In this document: in pieces, positions 26,363 to 37,858 of the stretch
Layout: every line of letters begins with the position of its first letter
How positions within the stretch are numbered: the first letter of the stretch is position 1
The notes under the pieces: generated by a model
Told to the model about the DNA's origin: nothing
Databases searched by the model: none
The model's input: only the letters and a program-made list of their open reading frames with translations
Position numbers and translations under genes: made by a program
Assembly (NCBI RefSeq): GCF_900114735.1
Contig: NZ_FOUA01000006.1
Span: 206,246-270,245 of the forward strand
From: Halopseudomonas bauzanensis
GTDB lineage: Bacteria > Pseudomonadota > Gammaproteobacteria > Pseudomonadales > Pseudomonadaceae
DNA: 64,000 bases
Reading direction: 5' to 3'

Positions 26363-26392
26363 ATGATACTCGTTTATCCGGTTGAGTGTCAT
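26363..26392. promoter_or_regulatory. Imperfect inverted repeat in the mqo-thiO promoter region
   Basis: The arms atgatactc (26363-26371) and gagtgtcat (26384-26392) match at 8 of 9 positions across a 12-nt spacer, about 30 nt upstream of the mqo start codon. It is a possible operator; no regulator is assigned. Confidence 0.3.
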
Positions 26393-26479
26393 AACCATTA
26401 CCCTTTTGTAGTAGACGTGGTTGATGGACTACCTGTGCCGGAATGATCGGATGGATAACACGGGGAGGCGGCAGCAGAC

Positions 26480-27586
26480 ATGCATGAGGTGGTCATCATC
26501 GGTGGGGGTGTCATTGGTTGCCTGTCTGCCCTCAACTTGCTGGATGCTGGAGTACGCGTAACCCTGATCGAGCGGGGGGGGGTTGGCCGCGAGGCCTCCT
26601 GGGCAGGTGGCGGGATCGTCTCACCGCTGTACCCCTGGCGTTACTCCCAACCGATCAGCGCCCTGGCCGACTGGTCGCAGGGTTTCTATCCGCAACTGGC
26701 CGCGCGGTTGGCGGAAGATACCGATATTGATCCTCAGGTGACGCCCTGTGGCCTGCTCTGGCTGGATTCGGAGGAACAGGATGTCGCTCTGAGCTGGGCA
26801 GCAGGGCGCGGAAAACCGCTGCTCAGTGTCGATGCCGAGTTCATCTACCGTCAGGTCCCCGTATTGGCGGCCGGATATGAAAATGCATTGTGGCAGGCTG
26901 ATCTGGCCAATGTACGCAATCCTCGTCTGATGGCCGCCCTGCGCGTTGCTCTGGCTGCCAACCCCCATTGTCGTTTATTGGAAGGCTGCGCCGACGCCCG
27001 CCTGCTGATCGAGCAGGGGCGGGTGGCTGGGGTGCGCTGTGCTGGCGAAAATATGCAGGCCGATGCCGTGGTATTGGCGGCCGGAGCTTGGAGCGGTGAG
27101 TTTCTCGCTGAGCTGGGCATGGCACTGCCGGTGGTGCCGGTGAAGGGACAGATGCTGCTGTACAAGGCGGAGCCGGGTTGGTTGTCGAGCATGGTGCTGT
27201 GCGGCGGACGCTATGCGATTCCGCGGCAGGATGGGCATATCCTGATCGGCAGCACTCTGGAGCATGAAGGTTTCGACAAGACCCCCACCGAGGCTGCGCT
27301 GAACTCCCTGCGCGCCTCCGCGGCGCAGCTATTGCCGGCGTTGGCGATGCAGCAGCCGGTTCGCCAGTGGGCCGGATTGCGTCCCGGTTCGCCGGATGGT
27401 GTGCCCTATATTGGCGAAGTGCCGGATTACCCTGGGCTCTGGCTGAATACCGGGCATTACCGCAACGGGCTGGTGCTGGCACCGGCTTCCTGTCAGTTCC
27501 TGGCAGATGTGATGCTGGGACGGCAGCCGATCATCGACCCGGCGCCCTATGCGGTGACGGCGGGCAGGGAGCTGCTGGCGGGTTAG
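26480..27586 (+). CDS. thiO: Glycine oxidase ThiO
   Basis: A 368-aa flavin amine oxidase (DAO family). ThiO oxidises glycine to the imine used for the thiazole of thiamine. The FAD-binding start is HEVVIIGGGVIGCLSALNLLDAGVRVTLIERGGVGREASWAGGGIVSPLYPWRY; the motif SWAGGGIVSPLYPWRY is characteristic of ThiO. The C-terminal part has VRQWAGLRPGSPDGVPYIG and LWLNTGHYRNGLVLAP, the conserved flavin/substrate segment. The start has GGGGAGG 11 nt upstream. It lies next to pilR, as in P. aeruginosa, and away from thiG or thiS, so the thiamine role rests on the family. Confidence 0.92.
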   Translation: MHEVVIIGGGVIGCLSALNLLDAGVRVTLIERGGVGREASWAGGGIVSPLYPWRYSQPISALADWSQGFYPQLAARLAEDTDIDPQVTPCGLLWLDSEEQDVALSWAAGRGKPLLSVDAEFIYRQVPVLAAGYENALWQADLANVRNPRLMAALRVALAANPHCRLLEGCADARLLIEQGRVAGVRCAGENMQADAVVLAAGAWSGEFLAELGMALPVVPVKGQMLLYKAEPGWLSSMVLCGGRYAIPRQDGHILIGSTLEHEGFDKTPTEAALNSLRASAAQLLPALAMQQPVRQWAGLRPGSPDGVPYIGEVPDYPGLWLNTGHYRNGLVLAPASCQFLADVMLGRQPIIDPAPYAVTAGRELLAG

Positions 27587-27603
27587 TCGGGAACCTTTGT
27601 TCA

Positions 27604-27637
27604 GTGGAAGCGGGCTTGCCGGCCAAGGCGCTCCCAC
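27604..27637. repeat. REP-like palindrome (imperfect GTGGRAGCGG class)
   Basis: A hairpin from gtggaagcgggcttgcc to ggcgctcccac with mismatches. It shares the GTGGnAGCGG head and CGCTCCCAC tail with the element at 2386-2411. It occupies the short gap between the convergent thiO and pilR genes. Confidence 0.65.
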
Positions 27638-27676
27638 TCGGGCACACCGCGGGGCGGAACTGGCGCTGGCGGCAGG

Positions 27677-29029
27677 CTAGTCTTCCAGTCCCAGTTTCTT
27701 CAATCGATAGCGCATTGACCGAAACGTCAGGCCCAGGCGGCGGGCGGCTGCGGTCTTGTTCCAGCGGGTTTCCTCCAGCGCCTGGGTCAATGCCTTGCGT
27801 TCGATATCATCGAGGAAGTCTTCCAGCGAATCGATCTGGCGCAGCGCGGAGTCCTCGCCGGGAAGCGGGCTGGCGTTAAGCTGGATATCGCTGGCCATGA
27901 TGGTATCGCCTTCACACAGGGTGAAGGCCCGCTCCAGAATATTCTCCAGCTCGCGCACGTTGCCGGGGAAGCGGTAGTTGCTCAACCGCTCCATGCACGC
28001 CGGGTCTATATGGGGCACCTCGACGCCCGCGCGCTGGGCCAGTTGGGTAAGAATGCGCCGGGCCATCGGTGCGATATCCTCACGGCGCTCGCGCAGCGGT
28101 GGTACGCAGAGCTCGATCACATTGATCCGATAGAACAGGTCCTGGCGAAATCGCCCTTCGGCCACTTCCACCGCCAGGTCCTTGTGGGTCGCGCATAGCA
28201 GCCGCACGTTCACTGGCTGCTCCTGCTGGGTGCCGACCGGACGCACCGCCTTTTCCTGAATCGCCCGCAGCAGCTTGACCTGCATCGCCAACGGCAGATC
28301 GGCCACCTCATCGAGAAACAGGGTGCCGCCACTGGCCGCCTGGAACAGGCCGGGCTTGTCAGCCACGGCGCCGGTGAAGCTGCCTTTGCGGTGGCCGAAG
28401 AATTCGCTTTCCATCAGCTCCGAAGGTATCGCCCCGCAGTTCACCGGCACGAAGGGATGACAGGCCCGAGGCCCCAGCGCGTGGATGCGCCGGGCGACCA
28501 GTTCCTTGCCGCTGCCGGATTCACCACTGATATAGAGCGGTGCCTCGCTGCGGGCGAGCTTGGCAATCTGTCGACGCAATTGCTGGATTGGCGGTGAGCT
28601 GCCCTGAATCGGATCGTCGCTCTCTTCAATCAGTGGGGCTTCCTGGCGCTGGTTCAGCCGTAGGGCACCGTTGACCAGTTCGCGCAGCCGCTGCAAGTCG
28701 ACGGGCTTGGTAACGAAATCGAAGGCGCCGGATTTGAGCGCAGTGATGGCGGTATCCAGGCTGCCATAGGCGGTAATCATCGCCACCGGGGTGTTTGGGC
28801 AATGCTGCTGAATATGTCGCACCACACTCAAGCCATCGCCATCAGGCAGGCGCATGTCGGTCAGGCACAAGTCGAAGTGCTGCTGATTGAGCAGCTCCAG
28901 CGCCTGGCCGAGACTGGTCGCGCTGCGGGTACTGATGTTCATCCGCCCCAGAGTCATGTCGAGCAGCTCCAGGATATCGGGCTCGTCATCGATGATCAGT
29001 GCCAGCGGATTGTTCACATTGTGCTCCAT
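27677..29029 (-). CDS. pilR: Sigma-54 dependent response regulator PilR
   Basis: A 450-aa NtrC-type regulator that activates type IV pilin transcription with RpoN. The receiver domain (1-120) has LIIDDEPD and the phospho-acceptor Asp58 in LCLTDMRLPDGDG. The AAA+ domain has Walker A ISGESGSGKELVARRIH and the sigma-54 contact loop KGSFTGAVADKPGLFQ. The C-terminal Fis-type helix-turn-helix reads RWNKTAAARRLGLTFRSMRYRLKKLGL. ATG 29029 (MEHNVNNPLA) gives the usual PilR length; a longer upstream extension is not conserved. It lies 25 nt after pilS in the same transcript. Confidence 0.95.
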   Translation of the reverse strand: MEHNVNNPLALIIDDEPDILELLDMTLGRMNISTRSATSLGQALELLNQQHFDLCLTDMRLPDGDGLSVVRHIQQHCPNTPVAMITAYGSLDTAITALKSGAFDFVTKPVDLQRLRELVNGALRLNQRQEAPLIEESDDPIQGSSPPIQQLRRQIAKLARSEAPLYISGESGSGKELVARRIHALGPRACHPFVPVNCGAIPSELMESEFFGHRKGSFTGAVADKPGLFQAASGGTLFLDEVADLPLAMQVKLLRAIQEKAVRPVGTQQEQPVNVRLLCATHKDLAVEVAEGRFRQDLFYRINVIELCVPPLRERREDIAPMARRILTQLAQRAGVEVPHIDPACMERLSNYRFPGNVRELENILERAFTLCEGDTIMASDIQLNASPLPGEDSALRQIDSLEDFLDDIERKALTQALEETRWNKTAAARRLGLTFRSMRYRLKKLGLED

Positions 29030-29054
29030 GCGTTCGTGCGGTTCGAAAAGGGCA

Positions 29055-30647
29055 TCATACCAGCCGTCTGGGGTGGGCGAAGACGATGCGCATGCAGCTG
29101 CCGCGCGGCTCCAGCCGTTCATACTCCAGGGTGGCCTGGTTGCTCTCGCATAGCTCGCGGGAGATATACAGGCCCAGACCGGTACCGGCGGACTCGGTAG
29201 TGTAGAACGGTTCGAATACCTGACTCAGATGGCGATCATCGATGCCCGGTCCGTGGTCGATGATCTCCAGGGTAGGCAGGCCGGTCCCGGCATCTTCATA
29301 CAGCTTTAGCCAGATGGTGCGCTCGCTGCCCGGCTCGCCACTGTAACGGAAGGCATTCTGGCACAGATTGCTCAGCACCTGGCGCAGCTGATTGGGGTCC
29401 ATGCGGGTCAGGATGCCTTCCTTCTCCAGTTCGCATTCGATGGTATCAGTGGCCGGGCTGGTCTGCTTGTAGTCTCGGATGAACTGTGCTACCCAGAGTG
29501 TCAGATCGACCAGTTGCGGTTCGCTCTGCCGCCGCCGGGACAATTCCAGCACGGTTTCGATGACCTTGTTCATGCGCTTGGAGTGCTGCTGGATGATCTC
29601 GGTCAGGCGCCGATCCTGATCATGGATGTGTTCTGACTCGATCAGCAATTGTGCCGCATGGCTGAGTGCGCCCAGCGGGTTGCGGATCTCATGGGCGATG
29701 CTCGCGGTGAGTCGGCCCAGGGAGGCCAGTTTGAGTTGTTGGACCTGCTGTGCCATCAGCGCATTATCGTCGAGGAAGACCAGGATCGACTCCCGCTCAT
29801 CGGCGGGCAGGCGCTTGAAGTTGGCCATCAATTCTGCGCCGCCGGGATGGTTGCGAAAGGGCAGAGCCCGGATCGATGGATTGACCTGCCATTGGCGCTG
29901 GCGCTGGCCCAGCTCCGGGGCGAGGCTATCGAGGGCCATACCGCGGATGATCGGCTTGCCCAGCATTTGGGCGGCGGCTTCATTGGCCAGCAGTACCTGC
30001 AGCGATTCATCAATCACCATGATGCCGGTGCGCATGCGCTGGATGATCAACTGGTTGAGCTTTTCCAGGCTGGCCAGGCTGGCTGCCTGCTGCTGGGCCA
30101 GGTTTTCCGAGAGCCGCAGGCGGCGGCTGAGGCGCTGCACAAATAGCGCTACCGCAAAATAGATGCAGCCCAGCACACCCACCTGCAGGTAGCTTTGACT
30201 GATCGAGGGGTGCGCGAGGCTCAGAAAGAATGTCAGATAGATCAACGCCAGGCTGGCCAGCGCCGCCAGCAGCAGGCCAATACGCCCGTGCAGCAGAATA
30301 TTGCCGGTAGCCACCGGGATGATCAGCAGGTTGCCCAGCCCGCTGCTGGCGCCACCGGCCGCGTAGAACAACACCGCCAGCAGGAAGATATCGATGAACG
30401 CCAGCACGAACAGATGCAGGTCGCGCTTGCCCTGATGCAGCAGCAGGGCGATCAGCACGTTGATGATCAGATAGATCCAGCTGGCGCTTTCGTAAAGATC
30501 GGGGTTCTGCAGGTCGATCAGCCCGTCGCGCAGGGCAGAGCTGGTCAGCAGCGTCAGGAAAAGTCCAAGCACCACCCGATAGATATTGTAGATGCGCAAT
30601 ATTTTCGGGCGTTGGGAGTCAACCGTATCAGTACTGCTGGTCCACAT
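29055..30647 (-). CDS. pilS: Sensor histidine kinase PilS
   Basis: A 530-aa inner-membrane sensor kinase, partner of PilR in control of type IV pili. The N-terminal third has about six hydrophobic helices (for example VLGLFLTLLTSSALRDGLIDL, SWIYLIINVLIALLLHQG, IGLLLAALASLALIYLTFFL). A PAS-like region follows (GIMVIDESLQVLLANEAAAQMLG), then the dimerisation domain with phospho-His in SIAHEIRNPLGALSHAAQLL, and an ATPase domain with NLCQNAFRYS and GTGLGLYISRELC. ATG 30647 gives the family length and overlaps the 3' end of the small upstream gene by 20 bp. An in-frame extension upstream is unconvincing. Confidence 0.95.
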   Translation of the reverse strand: MWTSSTDTVDSQRPKILRIYNIYRVVLGLFLTLLTSSALRDGLIDLQNPDLYESASWIYLIINVLIALLLHQGKRDLHLFVLAFIDIFLLAVLFYAAGGASSGLGNLLIIPVATGNILLHGRIGLLLAALASLALIYLTFFLSLAHPSISQSYLQVGVLGCIYFAVALFVQRLSRRLRLSENLAQQQAASLASLEKLNQLIIQRMRTGIMVIDESLQVLLANEAAAQMLGKPIIRGMALDSLAPELGQRQRQWQVNPSIRALPFRNHPGGAELMANFKRLPADERESILVFLDDNALMAQQVQQLKLASLGRLTASIAHEIRNPLGALSHAAQLLIESEHIHDQDRRLTEIIQQHSKRMNKVIETVLELSRRRQSEPQLVDLTLWVAQFIRDYKQTSPATDTIECELEKEGILTRMDPNQLRQVLSNLCQNAFRYSGEPGSERTIWLKLYEDAGTGLPTLEIIDHGPGIDDRHLSQVFEPFYTTESAGTGLGLYISRELCESNQATLEYERLEPRGSCMRIVFAHPRRLV

Positions 30648-30858
30648 CGCGATGCTCACTGCAGCAATACCATTTGTCGTCCTGACGCAGGGCCATATCT
30701 TCCGGCAGATGCAGCTGGCATTGAGCGCAGCGAACCATCCTGGGCGGCTGTTGCGGCGGCGTTCGGTGTTTCTCCGCCTGGGCGGCCTTGAACTGGCGCC
30801 AGAAGACAAAGGCGATATAAGCCAGCACCAGCAGAATGAACAGTTTGATCAAGCCCAT
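30628..30858 (-). CDS. PP0621-type small membrane protein with a Cys-rich (zinc-ribbon-like) motif
   Basis: A 76-aa protein: one N-terminal transmembrane helix (GLIKLFILLVLAYIAFVFWRQF), a Pro-rich linker (TPPQQPP), then RCAQCQLHLPEDMAL and WYCCSEH, giving a CxxC...CC-x2-H arrangement that could bind zinc. It is a conserved small gene immediately upstream of pilS in pseudomonads, and here overlaps pilS by 20 bp, implying translational coupling. The function is unknown; an effect on PilS is possible from context only. Confidence 0.82.
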   Translation of the reverse strand: MGLIKLFILLVLAYIAFVFWRQFKAAQAEKHRTPPQQPPRMVRCAQCQLHLPEDMALRQDDKWYCCSEHRDVDQQY

Positions 30859-31083
30859 GATCGTGGTGATTCCATGTAGGTAAGCGAATGGCCCTTAGTG
30901 TATCCCACCCGGGCGATGCGCCAAACAAGTCCGTGGCTCGGGTGGTCAAACTGGCTTGATCGAATGATTTTCTATGGGAGCAGTGGGGGTTGGGCTGCGC
31001 AAGCTCAGGTGTTGGAGGGTGCCGGGTGGATTCGGTAATCCGGGGCTGGCAATAGCGTGCGATCAGAGCACGCCTGCCGGTGC

Positions 31084-31113
31084 GATGTGACGCCGAGGGA
31101 ACGGCGTCACATC
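31084..31113 (-). terminator. Hairpin after bamD
   Basis: A perfect 12-bp stem gatgtgacgccg (31084-31095) / cggcgtcacatc (31102-31113), loop agggaa, sits 5 nt beyond the bamD stop. The remainder of the gap 30859-31083 shows no gene. Confidence 0.65.
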
Positions 31114-31118
31114 TTCAA

Positions 31119-32123
31119 TCAATCAAACAGACCGAAAGTCAGCCGGCTCCAGATGGAGCGCTTGGGCTCTGGTTCCTGTTCCTGCCGTGGGGTCTTGATA
31201 TCCCGGGGCAGAGCATTCAGCGCTGCCTGATACTGCTGTTCCATTTCCCGTTCCATCTGGGTTTCCCGGTTCATGGACGGCGGGGTCATGACCTTGTCCA
31301 GCAGGCCGGTGGTCATCGATTCGACCCAACCGGATTCGCGCTGGGCAGGCTCCACATGATGGCGGAACTCGCCGTCCTGAAGGCTCGGGTGCTCGGGATA
31401 GTTGGTCTGCAGCGTCAGCAGGGCGTTGTTGGCCAGATCATCCATGGCCAGACGACGGTAGCCTTCGACCATCAGCGCCAGGCCGTCACCGACAGACGGG
31501 GTCTGCTGGAAATTCTCGACAATATAGCGACCGCGGTTGACGGCGGCAACGTACGCGCCGCGCTTGAGATAATAATGGCCGACGTGAGTGTCGTAGGCGG
31601 CCAACAGGTTGCGCAGGTACACCATGCGCTGGCGCGCATCGGGCGCGTAACGGCTGTTGGGGTAACGGCTGACCAGTTGGGCGAACTCGTTGAAGGAGTC
31701 CCGGGCCGCACCCGGATCGCGACGGGTCATGTCCAGCGGCAGGAAGCGCTCGAAGAGCCCCCGGTCGCGGGTGAAGGAAGTCATGCCGCGCAGGTAGTAG
31801 GCGTAATCCACATCGGGATGCTGCGGGTGCAGGCGGATGAAACGGTCGGCAGCTGATTTGGCAGCATCCAGTTCCAGGTTCTGGTAGTAGGCATAGATCA
31901 GTTCCAGCTGTGCCTGTTCGGCGAAGCGTCCGAACGGATAGCGCGACTCCAGGGCCCGCAGCGATTCGATAGCCTGGCCGTAGTTGTTGGCGTCCAGGTT
32001 CTTCTGGGCCAGGACATAGAGCTCGGACTCGCTGAGCGATTCATCCAGAACCGTCGCCTTGTTTGATGAACAGGCCGCCAGCAGACTCAGCAGACCGACC
32101 AGCAATAGATGTTTAATCGACAT
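31119..32123 (-). CDS. bamD: Outer membrane assembly lipoprotein BamD
   Basis: A 334-aa lipoprotein of the BAM complex, which inserts beta-barrel proteins into the outer membrane. The N-terminus is a lipoprotein signal with lipobox LLAAC (Cys18 from the chosen start). TPR-type helical repeats follow, including [43 protein letters not shown] and [35 protein letters not shown]. The start at 32123 ([10 protein letters not shown]) matches the P. aeruginosa protein better than ATG 32132. The Pro/Glu-rich tail ending RLTFGLFD is typical of pseudomonads. It is divergent from rluD. Confidence 0.95.
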   Translation of the reverse strand: MSIKHLLLVGLLSLLAACSSNKATVLDESLSESELYVLAQKNLDANNYGQAIESLRALESRYPFGRFAEQAQLELIYAYYQNLELDAAKSAADRFIRLHPQHPDVDYAYYLRGMTSFTRDRGLFERFLPLDMTRRDPGAARDSFNEFAQLVSRYPNSRYAPDARQRMVYLRNLLAAYDTHVGHYYLKRGAYVAAVNRGRYIVENFQQTPSVGDGLALMVEGYRRLAMDDLANNALLTLQTNYPEHPSLQDGEFRHHVEPAQRESGWVESMTTGLLDKVMTPPSMNRETQMEREMEQQYQAALNALPRDIKTPRQEQEPEPKRSIWSRLTFGLFD

Positions 32124-32294
32124 GTTTGACATCCGGATGGACGACCCCGCGCTGTTGCCCTGACAGCCGTCCTGTTATAGTTGAGCTCAGTTGCCAGGCA
32201 CAGCATGCGCCAGGCAAAGAAGCCGTATTTAACCACAGCGCCGGGCCGAAACCAAAAGGGATTGCGCGTACCGGTGCGTTCCAGTGAGCCATTG

Positions 32295-33254
32295 ATGTCC
32301 GAACGAATTCGCTTGTCTGCACAGGTTACCCCGGAGTGCGGTGGTCAACGCCTTGACCAGGTCGCTGCCCGATTGTTCCCCAGCCACTCCCGATCGCGGT
32401 TGCAGGGTTGGATCAAGGACGGCAGTCTGACGGTGGACGGCAGACAGGTCCGCCCGCGCGATACCGTCTATACCGACGAACTGCTGGAACTGGATGCCGA
32501 ACTTGAAGTTCAGGGTGATTGGCTGCCGCAAGCCATCGACCTGGATATCGTCTATGAAGATCACGCGCTGCTGGTGATCAACAAGCCGGCGGGTCTGGTG
32601 GTGCATCCCGCCGCCGGTCATCATGACGGCACTCTGCTCAATGCGCTGCTGCACCATGCTCCCGAGTTGGCCAAGGTGCCGCGCGCGGGCATCGTGCACC
32701 GCCTGGACAAGGACACCACCGGTCTCATGGTCGTGGCCAAAACCCTGGAAGCACAGACCGATCTGGTCATCCAGCTGCAGAACCGGACGGTCACTCGTGA
32801 ATACGAATGCGTGGTGGTGGGCGTAATGACAGCCGGTGGCAAGGTCGACCAGCCCATCGCTCGCCACGGCAATAATCGGCAGAAGATGGCGGTGGTTGCC
32901 GGCGGCAAGGAGGCGGTGAGTCATTACCGCGTCATCAGCCGTTTTCGTGCCCACACCCATGTCAAGGTCAAGCTGGAAACCGGCCGCACGCATCAGATCC
33001 GTGTGCATATGAGTCATATCAATTATCCGCTGGTGGGCGATCCGACCTATGGCGGCCGGCTGCGTATTCCGCCGGGCGCGACGCAGGAGCTGATTGCCAT
33101 GCTGCGTGAATTCCCACGCCAGGCACTGCATGCCCGGCGGCTGGAACTGGAGCATCCGGATGACAATCGGCCGATGCGCTGGGAAGCGCCGCTGCCCGCC
33201 GATATACAGGCGTTGCTGGCGCTGCTGCGCCAGGACGGCGAGTTGGAAGAATGA
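32295..33254 (+). CDS. rluD: 23S rRNA pseudouridine synthase RluD
   Basis: A 319-aa enzyme making pseudouridines in helix 69 of 23S rRNA. It has an N-terminal S4 RNA-binding domain (GGQRLDQVAARLFPSHSRSRLQGWIKDGSLTVDGRQV) and a catalytic domain with the Asp motif GIVHRLDKDTTGLMVVAKT and the LETGRTHQIRVHMSHINYPLVGDPTYGG block. The start at 32295 (MSERIRLSAQVTPE) fits homologues; longer in-frame starts add unconserved sequence. The last codons overlap pgeF by 4 nt (ATGA), so the two genes are translationally coupled. Confidence 0.95.
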   Translation: MSERIRLSAQVTPECGGQRLDQVAARLFPSHSRSRLQGWIKDGSLTVDGRQVRPRDTVYTDELLELDAELEVQGDWLPQAIDLDIVYEDHALLVINKPAGLVVHPAAGHHDGTLLNALLHHAPELAKVPRAGIVHRLDKDTTGLMVVAKTLEAQTDLVIQLQNRTVTREYECVVVGVMTAGGKVDQPIARHGNNRQKMAVVAGGKEAVSHYRVISRFRAHTHVKVKLETGRTHQIRVHMSHINYPLVGDPTYGGRLRIPPGATQELIAMLREFPRQALHARRLELEHPDDNRPMRWEAPLPADIQALLALLRQDGELEE

Positions 33255-33988
33255 AAGAGCACTGGCTGCAGGCCGACTGGCCGGCCCCCGAGTGGGTCAA
33301 GACCTGCGTCACCACGCGGCAGGATGGCTGCAGTCAGGGCGTGTACAAGGGATTCAATCTGGGTACCCACGTTGGCGATGATCTGAATAACGTTCTGGCC
33401 AACCGGGCGGAGCTGGGGCGCATGCTGGGCTGTCGCATGGCCTGGCTGGAGCAGACGCACAGTACCGATGTGGTCGAGGCCGCGCCGGGACTGGTGGAGG
33501 AAGCGGATGCCAGCTGGACCCTTGAGCCGGACGTCGCCTGCGTGATCATGACCGCCGACTGTCTGCCGGTATTGTTCTGCGACCGTGCCGGCACCCGCGT
33601 GGCCGCAGCCCATGCCGGCTGGCGCGGGCTGGCTGCCGGGATTCTGGAGAACACCATCAGCGCGCTGGGGGTGCCGCCGGAAGAACTGCTGGTCTGGCTG
33701 GGCCCGGCCATCGGCCCCGAGGCCTTTGAAGTGGGTCCGGAAGTACGGGAGATTTTCGGCAGCACGGCTGCGGCGGCCTGTTTTGTGCCCTCCGAGCGTC
33801 CGGGGCATTACCTGGCGGATATCTATCAACTGGCCCGGCTGCGCCTCACCAATGCCGGCGTGAATGCTGTCTATGGCGGTGGTTTGTGTACGGTCAGTGA
33901 CCCCACCCGGTTATTCTCCTATCGGCGCGACGGGCAAACCGGGCGCTTCGCTTCACTGGTTTGGCTGGACTCTGCGACAAAAAATTGA
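33251..33988 (+). CDS. pgeF: Peptidoglycan editing factor PgeF (YfiH, multicopper laccase-like domain)
   Basis: A 245-aa protein of the YfiH/DUF152 family. Members act on purine nucleosides in vitro, and in E. coli PgeF removes mis-incorporated residues from muropeptide precursors. Conserved metal or active-site residues are visible in WLEQTHSTDVVEA (His), IMTADCLPVLFCD (Cys) and VAAAHAGWRGLAAGILENT (His). The C-terminal YGGGLCTVSDPTRLFSYRRDGQTGRFASLVWL is the family ending. It is coupled to rluD by a 4-nt overlap. Confidence 0.93.
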   Translation: MKEHWLQADWPAPEWVKTCVTTRQDGCSQGVYKGFNLGTHVGDDLNNVLANRAELGRMLGCRMAWLEQTHSTDVVEAAPGLVEEADASWTLEPDVACVIMTADCLPVLFCDRAGTRVAAAHAGWRGLAAGILENTISALGVPPEELLVWLGPAIGPEAFEVGPEVREIFGSTAAAACFVPSERPGHYLADIYQLARLRLTNAGVNAVYGGGLCTVSDPTRLFSYRRDGQTGRFASLVWLDSATKN

Positions 33989-34007
33989 CGCCGATCAGTG
34001 CGACCCC

Positions 34008-34035
34008 CTTGAAAGCACAGTAATAATCCTCATCT
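34008..34035 (+). promoter_or_regulatory. Sigma-32 type heat-shock promoter of clpB
   Basis: CTTGAAA (34008-34014) is a perfect -35 element for sigma-32, followed after 13 nt by CCTCATCT (34028-34035), which matches the CCCCATNT -10 at all but one position. It lies 75 nt upstream of the clpB start codon, after the pgeF stop. Confidence 0.82.
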
Positions 34036-34109
34036 ATCATTCATCTAAGTGAATCTCGCCGGACCGGGACAGACCCCGACTGCCGGCCTGCCGATAAGGA
34101 TTGCTACTC

Positions 34110-36677
<2,568 letters not shown>

Positions 36678-36690
36678 GCGGAATGGACCA

Positions 36691-36724
36691 CCAGGGCGGG
36701 CATCAATTTCTGATGCCCGCCTGG
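36691..36724 (+). terminator. Hairpin after clpB
   Basis: A 10-bp stem gcgggcatca (36696-36705) / tgatgcccgc (36711-36720) extended by ccag/ctgg with a bulge, 13 nt after the clpB stop. It is followed by gggatttt and merges into the first REP element. Confidence 0.75.
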
Positions 36725-36730
36725 GATTTT

Positions 36731-36863
36731 CGAGCACCAGCTCGACAGCTCCCCTATCAGGCAAGCCCGTTGCCGCCGCCAGCAAGATACGAGCTGGTGC
36801 TCGAATCTCCCAGGAGTTCACTCCGGTCATGTGCTCGCCCCGGGATTGTCGAGCACCAGCTCG
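36731..36863. repeat. REP/BIME cluster, clpB side of the transposase gene
   Basis: Three copies of the 14-nt palindromic core cgagcaccagctcg in alternating orientation: 36731-36744 (+), 36790-36803 (-) and 36850-36863 (+). Each is preceded, in its own orientation, by a gggatt/gggaga-like head. The copies at 36731 and 36850 also share a downstream acagc...atcagg. Alternating REPs beside a RAYT gene are the usual REPtron layout. The whole gap 36678-36898 is made of these elements and the clpB hairpin. Confidence 0.88.
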
Positions 36864-36898
36864 ACAGCATTTCCATCAGGCCGCGCTGATGCGCCCTT

Positions 36899-37498
36899 CT
36901 ACTCGGGACCGACATAGGCGCTGGACCACCGCCACGCTTCTGCTGCGTGACACAACCCGGCCTTTACCGGATTCTCATGCATGTAGTTCACTGCGGTATG
37001 GAAATGTCTCTCGTCACGTATGAACCTGTCCCAGTAACCTCTAGCCCAGATGCTGCCTACCGGTATCCCTAAACCCAGGCGCTCGTTATTGTTTACAGCC
37101 CAGCGACCGCTGTAGGACTTCCAGCTTTGTACAATCCTTGGTAGCGAGTAGTGAGCCTCAATAAGGATATGCACATGGTTGGGCATGAGGCACCACGCCA
37201 ATAGGCGATAACGTCGCCCGTCATGAAGCCGCAGCCCCTGAATGAATACCTCAGCCATCTGAGGGTGGGCCAAGGCGCAGCAGCCCAGGCCGCGGTCGAT
37301 CCAGTATTCCATTTTTCTACGGCGTTCAACGCTTTGACGTGCCAGCGGCAAAATCCGTAGCTCCGACTTGATCTGTCTCAACCGATCAGCGGGTAGGGAG
37401 TCAGCTAAGCGGAAGGAAATGAACTGGGTGGCATCGGGCCCATCGAAGTGCGACAGCTTCCGCGAGTGATACCAGCCTTGGTAGAGGAGTTCGTCCAT
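36899..37498 (-). CDS. rayT: REP-associated tyrosine transposase (RAYT)
   Basis: A 199-aa Y1/HUH single-strand transposase, related to IS200/IS605 TnpA, domesticated to act on REP palindromes. The HUH motif is NHVHILIEAHY in AWCLMPNHVHILIE, and the catalytic Tyr is in HTAVNYMHENPVKAGLC, both diagnostic for RAYTs. The C-terminal AWRWSSA is also typical. ATG 37498 (MDELLYQGWYHSRKLSHFDG) is preferred; the longer upstream reading frame runs through REP sequence. It is flanked on both sides by palindromes of one family, so it is probably the enzyme that spread them. Confidence 0.92.
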   Translation of the reverse strand: MDELLYQGWYHSRKLSHFDGPDATQFISFRLADSLPADRLRQIKSELRILPLARQSVERRRKMEYWIDRGLGCCALAHPQMAEVFIQGLRLHDGRRYRLLAWCLMPNHVHILIEAHYSLPRIVQSWKSYSGRWAVNNNERLGLGIPVGSIWARGYWDRFIRDERHFHTAVNYMHENPVKAGLCHAAEAWRWSSAYVGPE

Positions 37499-37619
37499 GA
37501 CTATCGATCCAAACAGAATGATTGGATGCTTGCAAAGGTAGGCTCTGGTTACAAGGAGGTGTGCCTGTTGGAACGCATAGTTGAGAACGGGCATACATTT
37601 TACGGGGGAGAAAAGCTGT

Positions 37620-37849
37620 CGAGCTGGTGCTCGACAATCCCGGGAGGGGATCTCGATGAGGCTGGTGAGTGCGGACGGATTGGCATTCCTGGGAGGTTCG
37701 AGTACCAGCTCGTACCTTTTTACCAGCGGCATCGCGTTGCTTGATGGAAACGCTGTCGAGCTGGTGCGCGACAATCCCGGGAGGGAGTCTCGTTGAGGTT
37801 GGTGAGTGCGGACGGATTGGCATTCCTGGGAGGTTCGAGCACCAGCTCG
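37620..37849. repeat. REP/BIME tandem array, upstream side of the transposase gene
   Basis: Four REP cores in alternating orientation: 37620-37633 (-), 37699-37712 (+, one mismatch), 37757-37770 (-, one mismatch) and 37836-37849 (+). They form two BIME units, each a (-)/(+) pair 79 nt apart, repeated with a period of 137 bp; intervening sequence such as tgagtgcggacggattggca is preserved in both units. The rest of the gap 37499-37619 upstream of the transposase has no recognisable feature. Confidence 0.88.
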
Positions 37850-37858
37850 TACCTTTTT

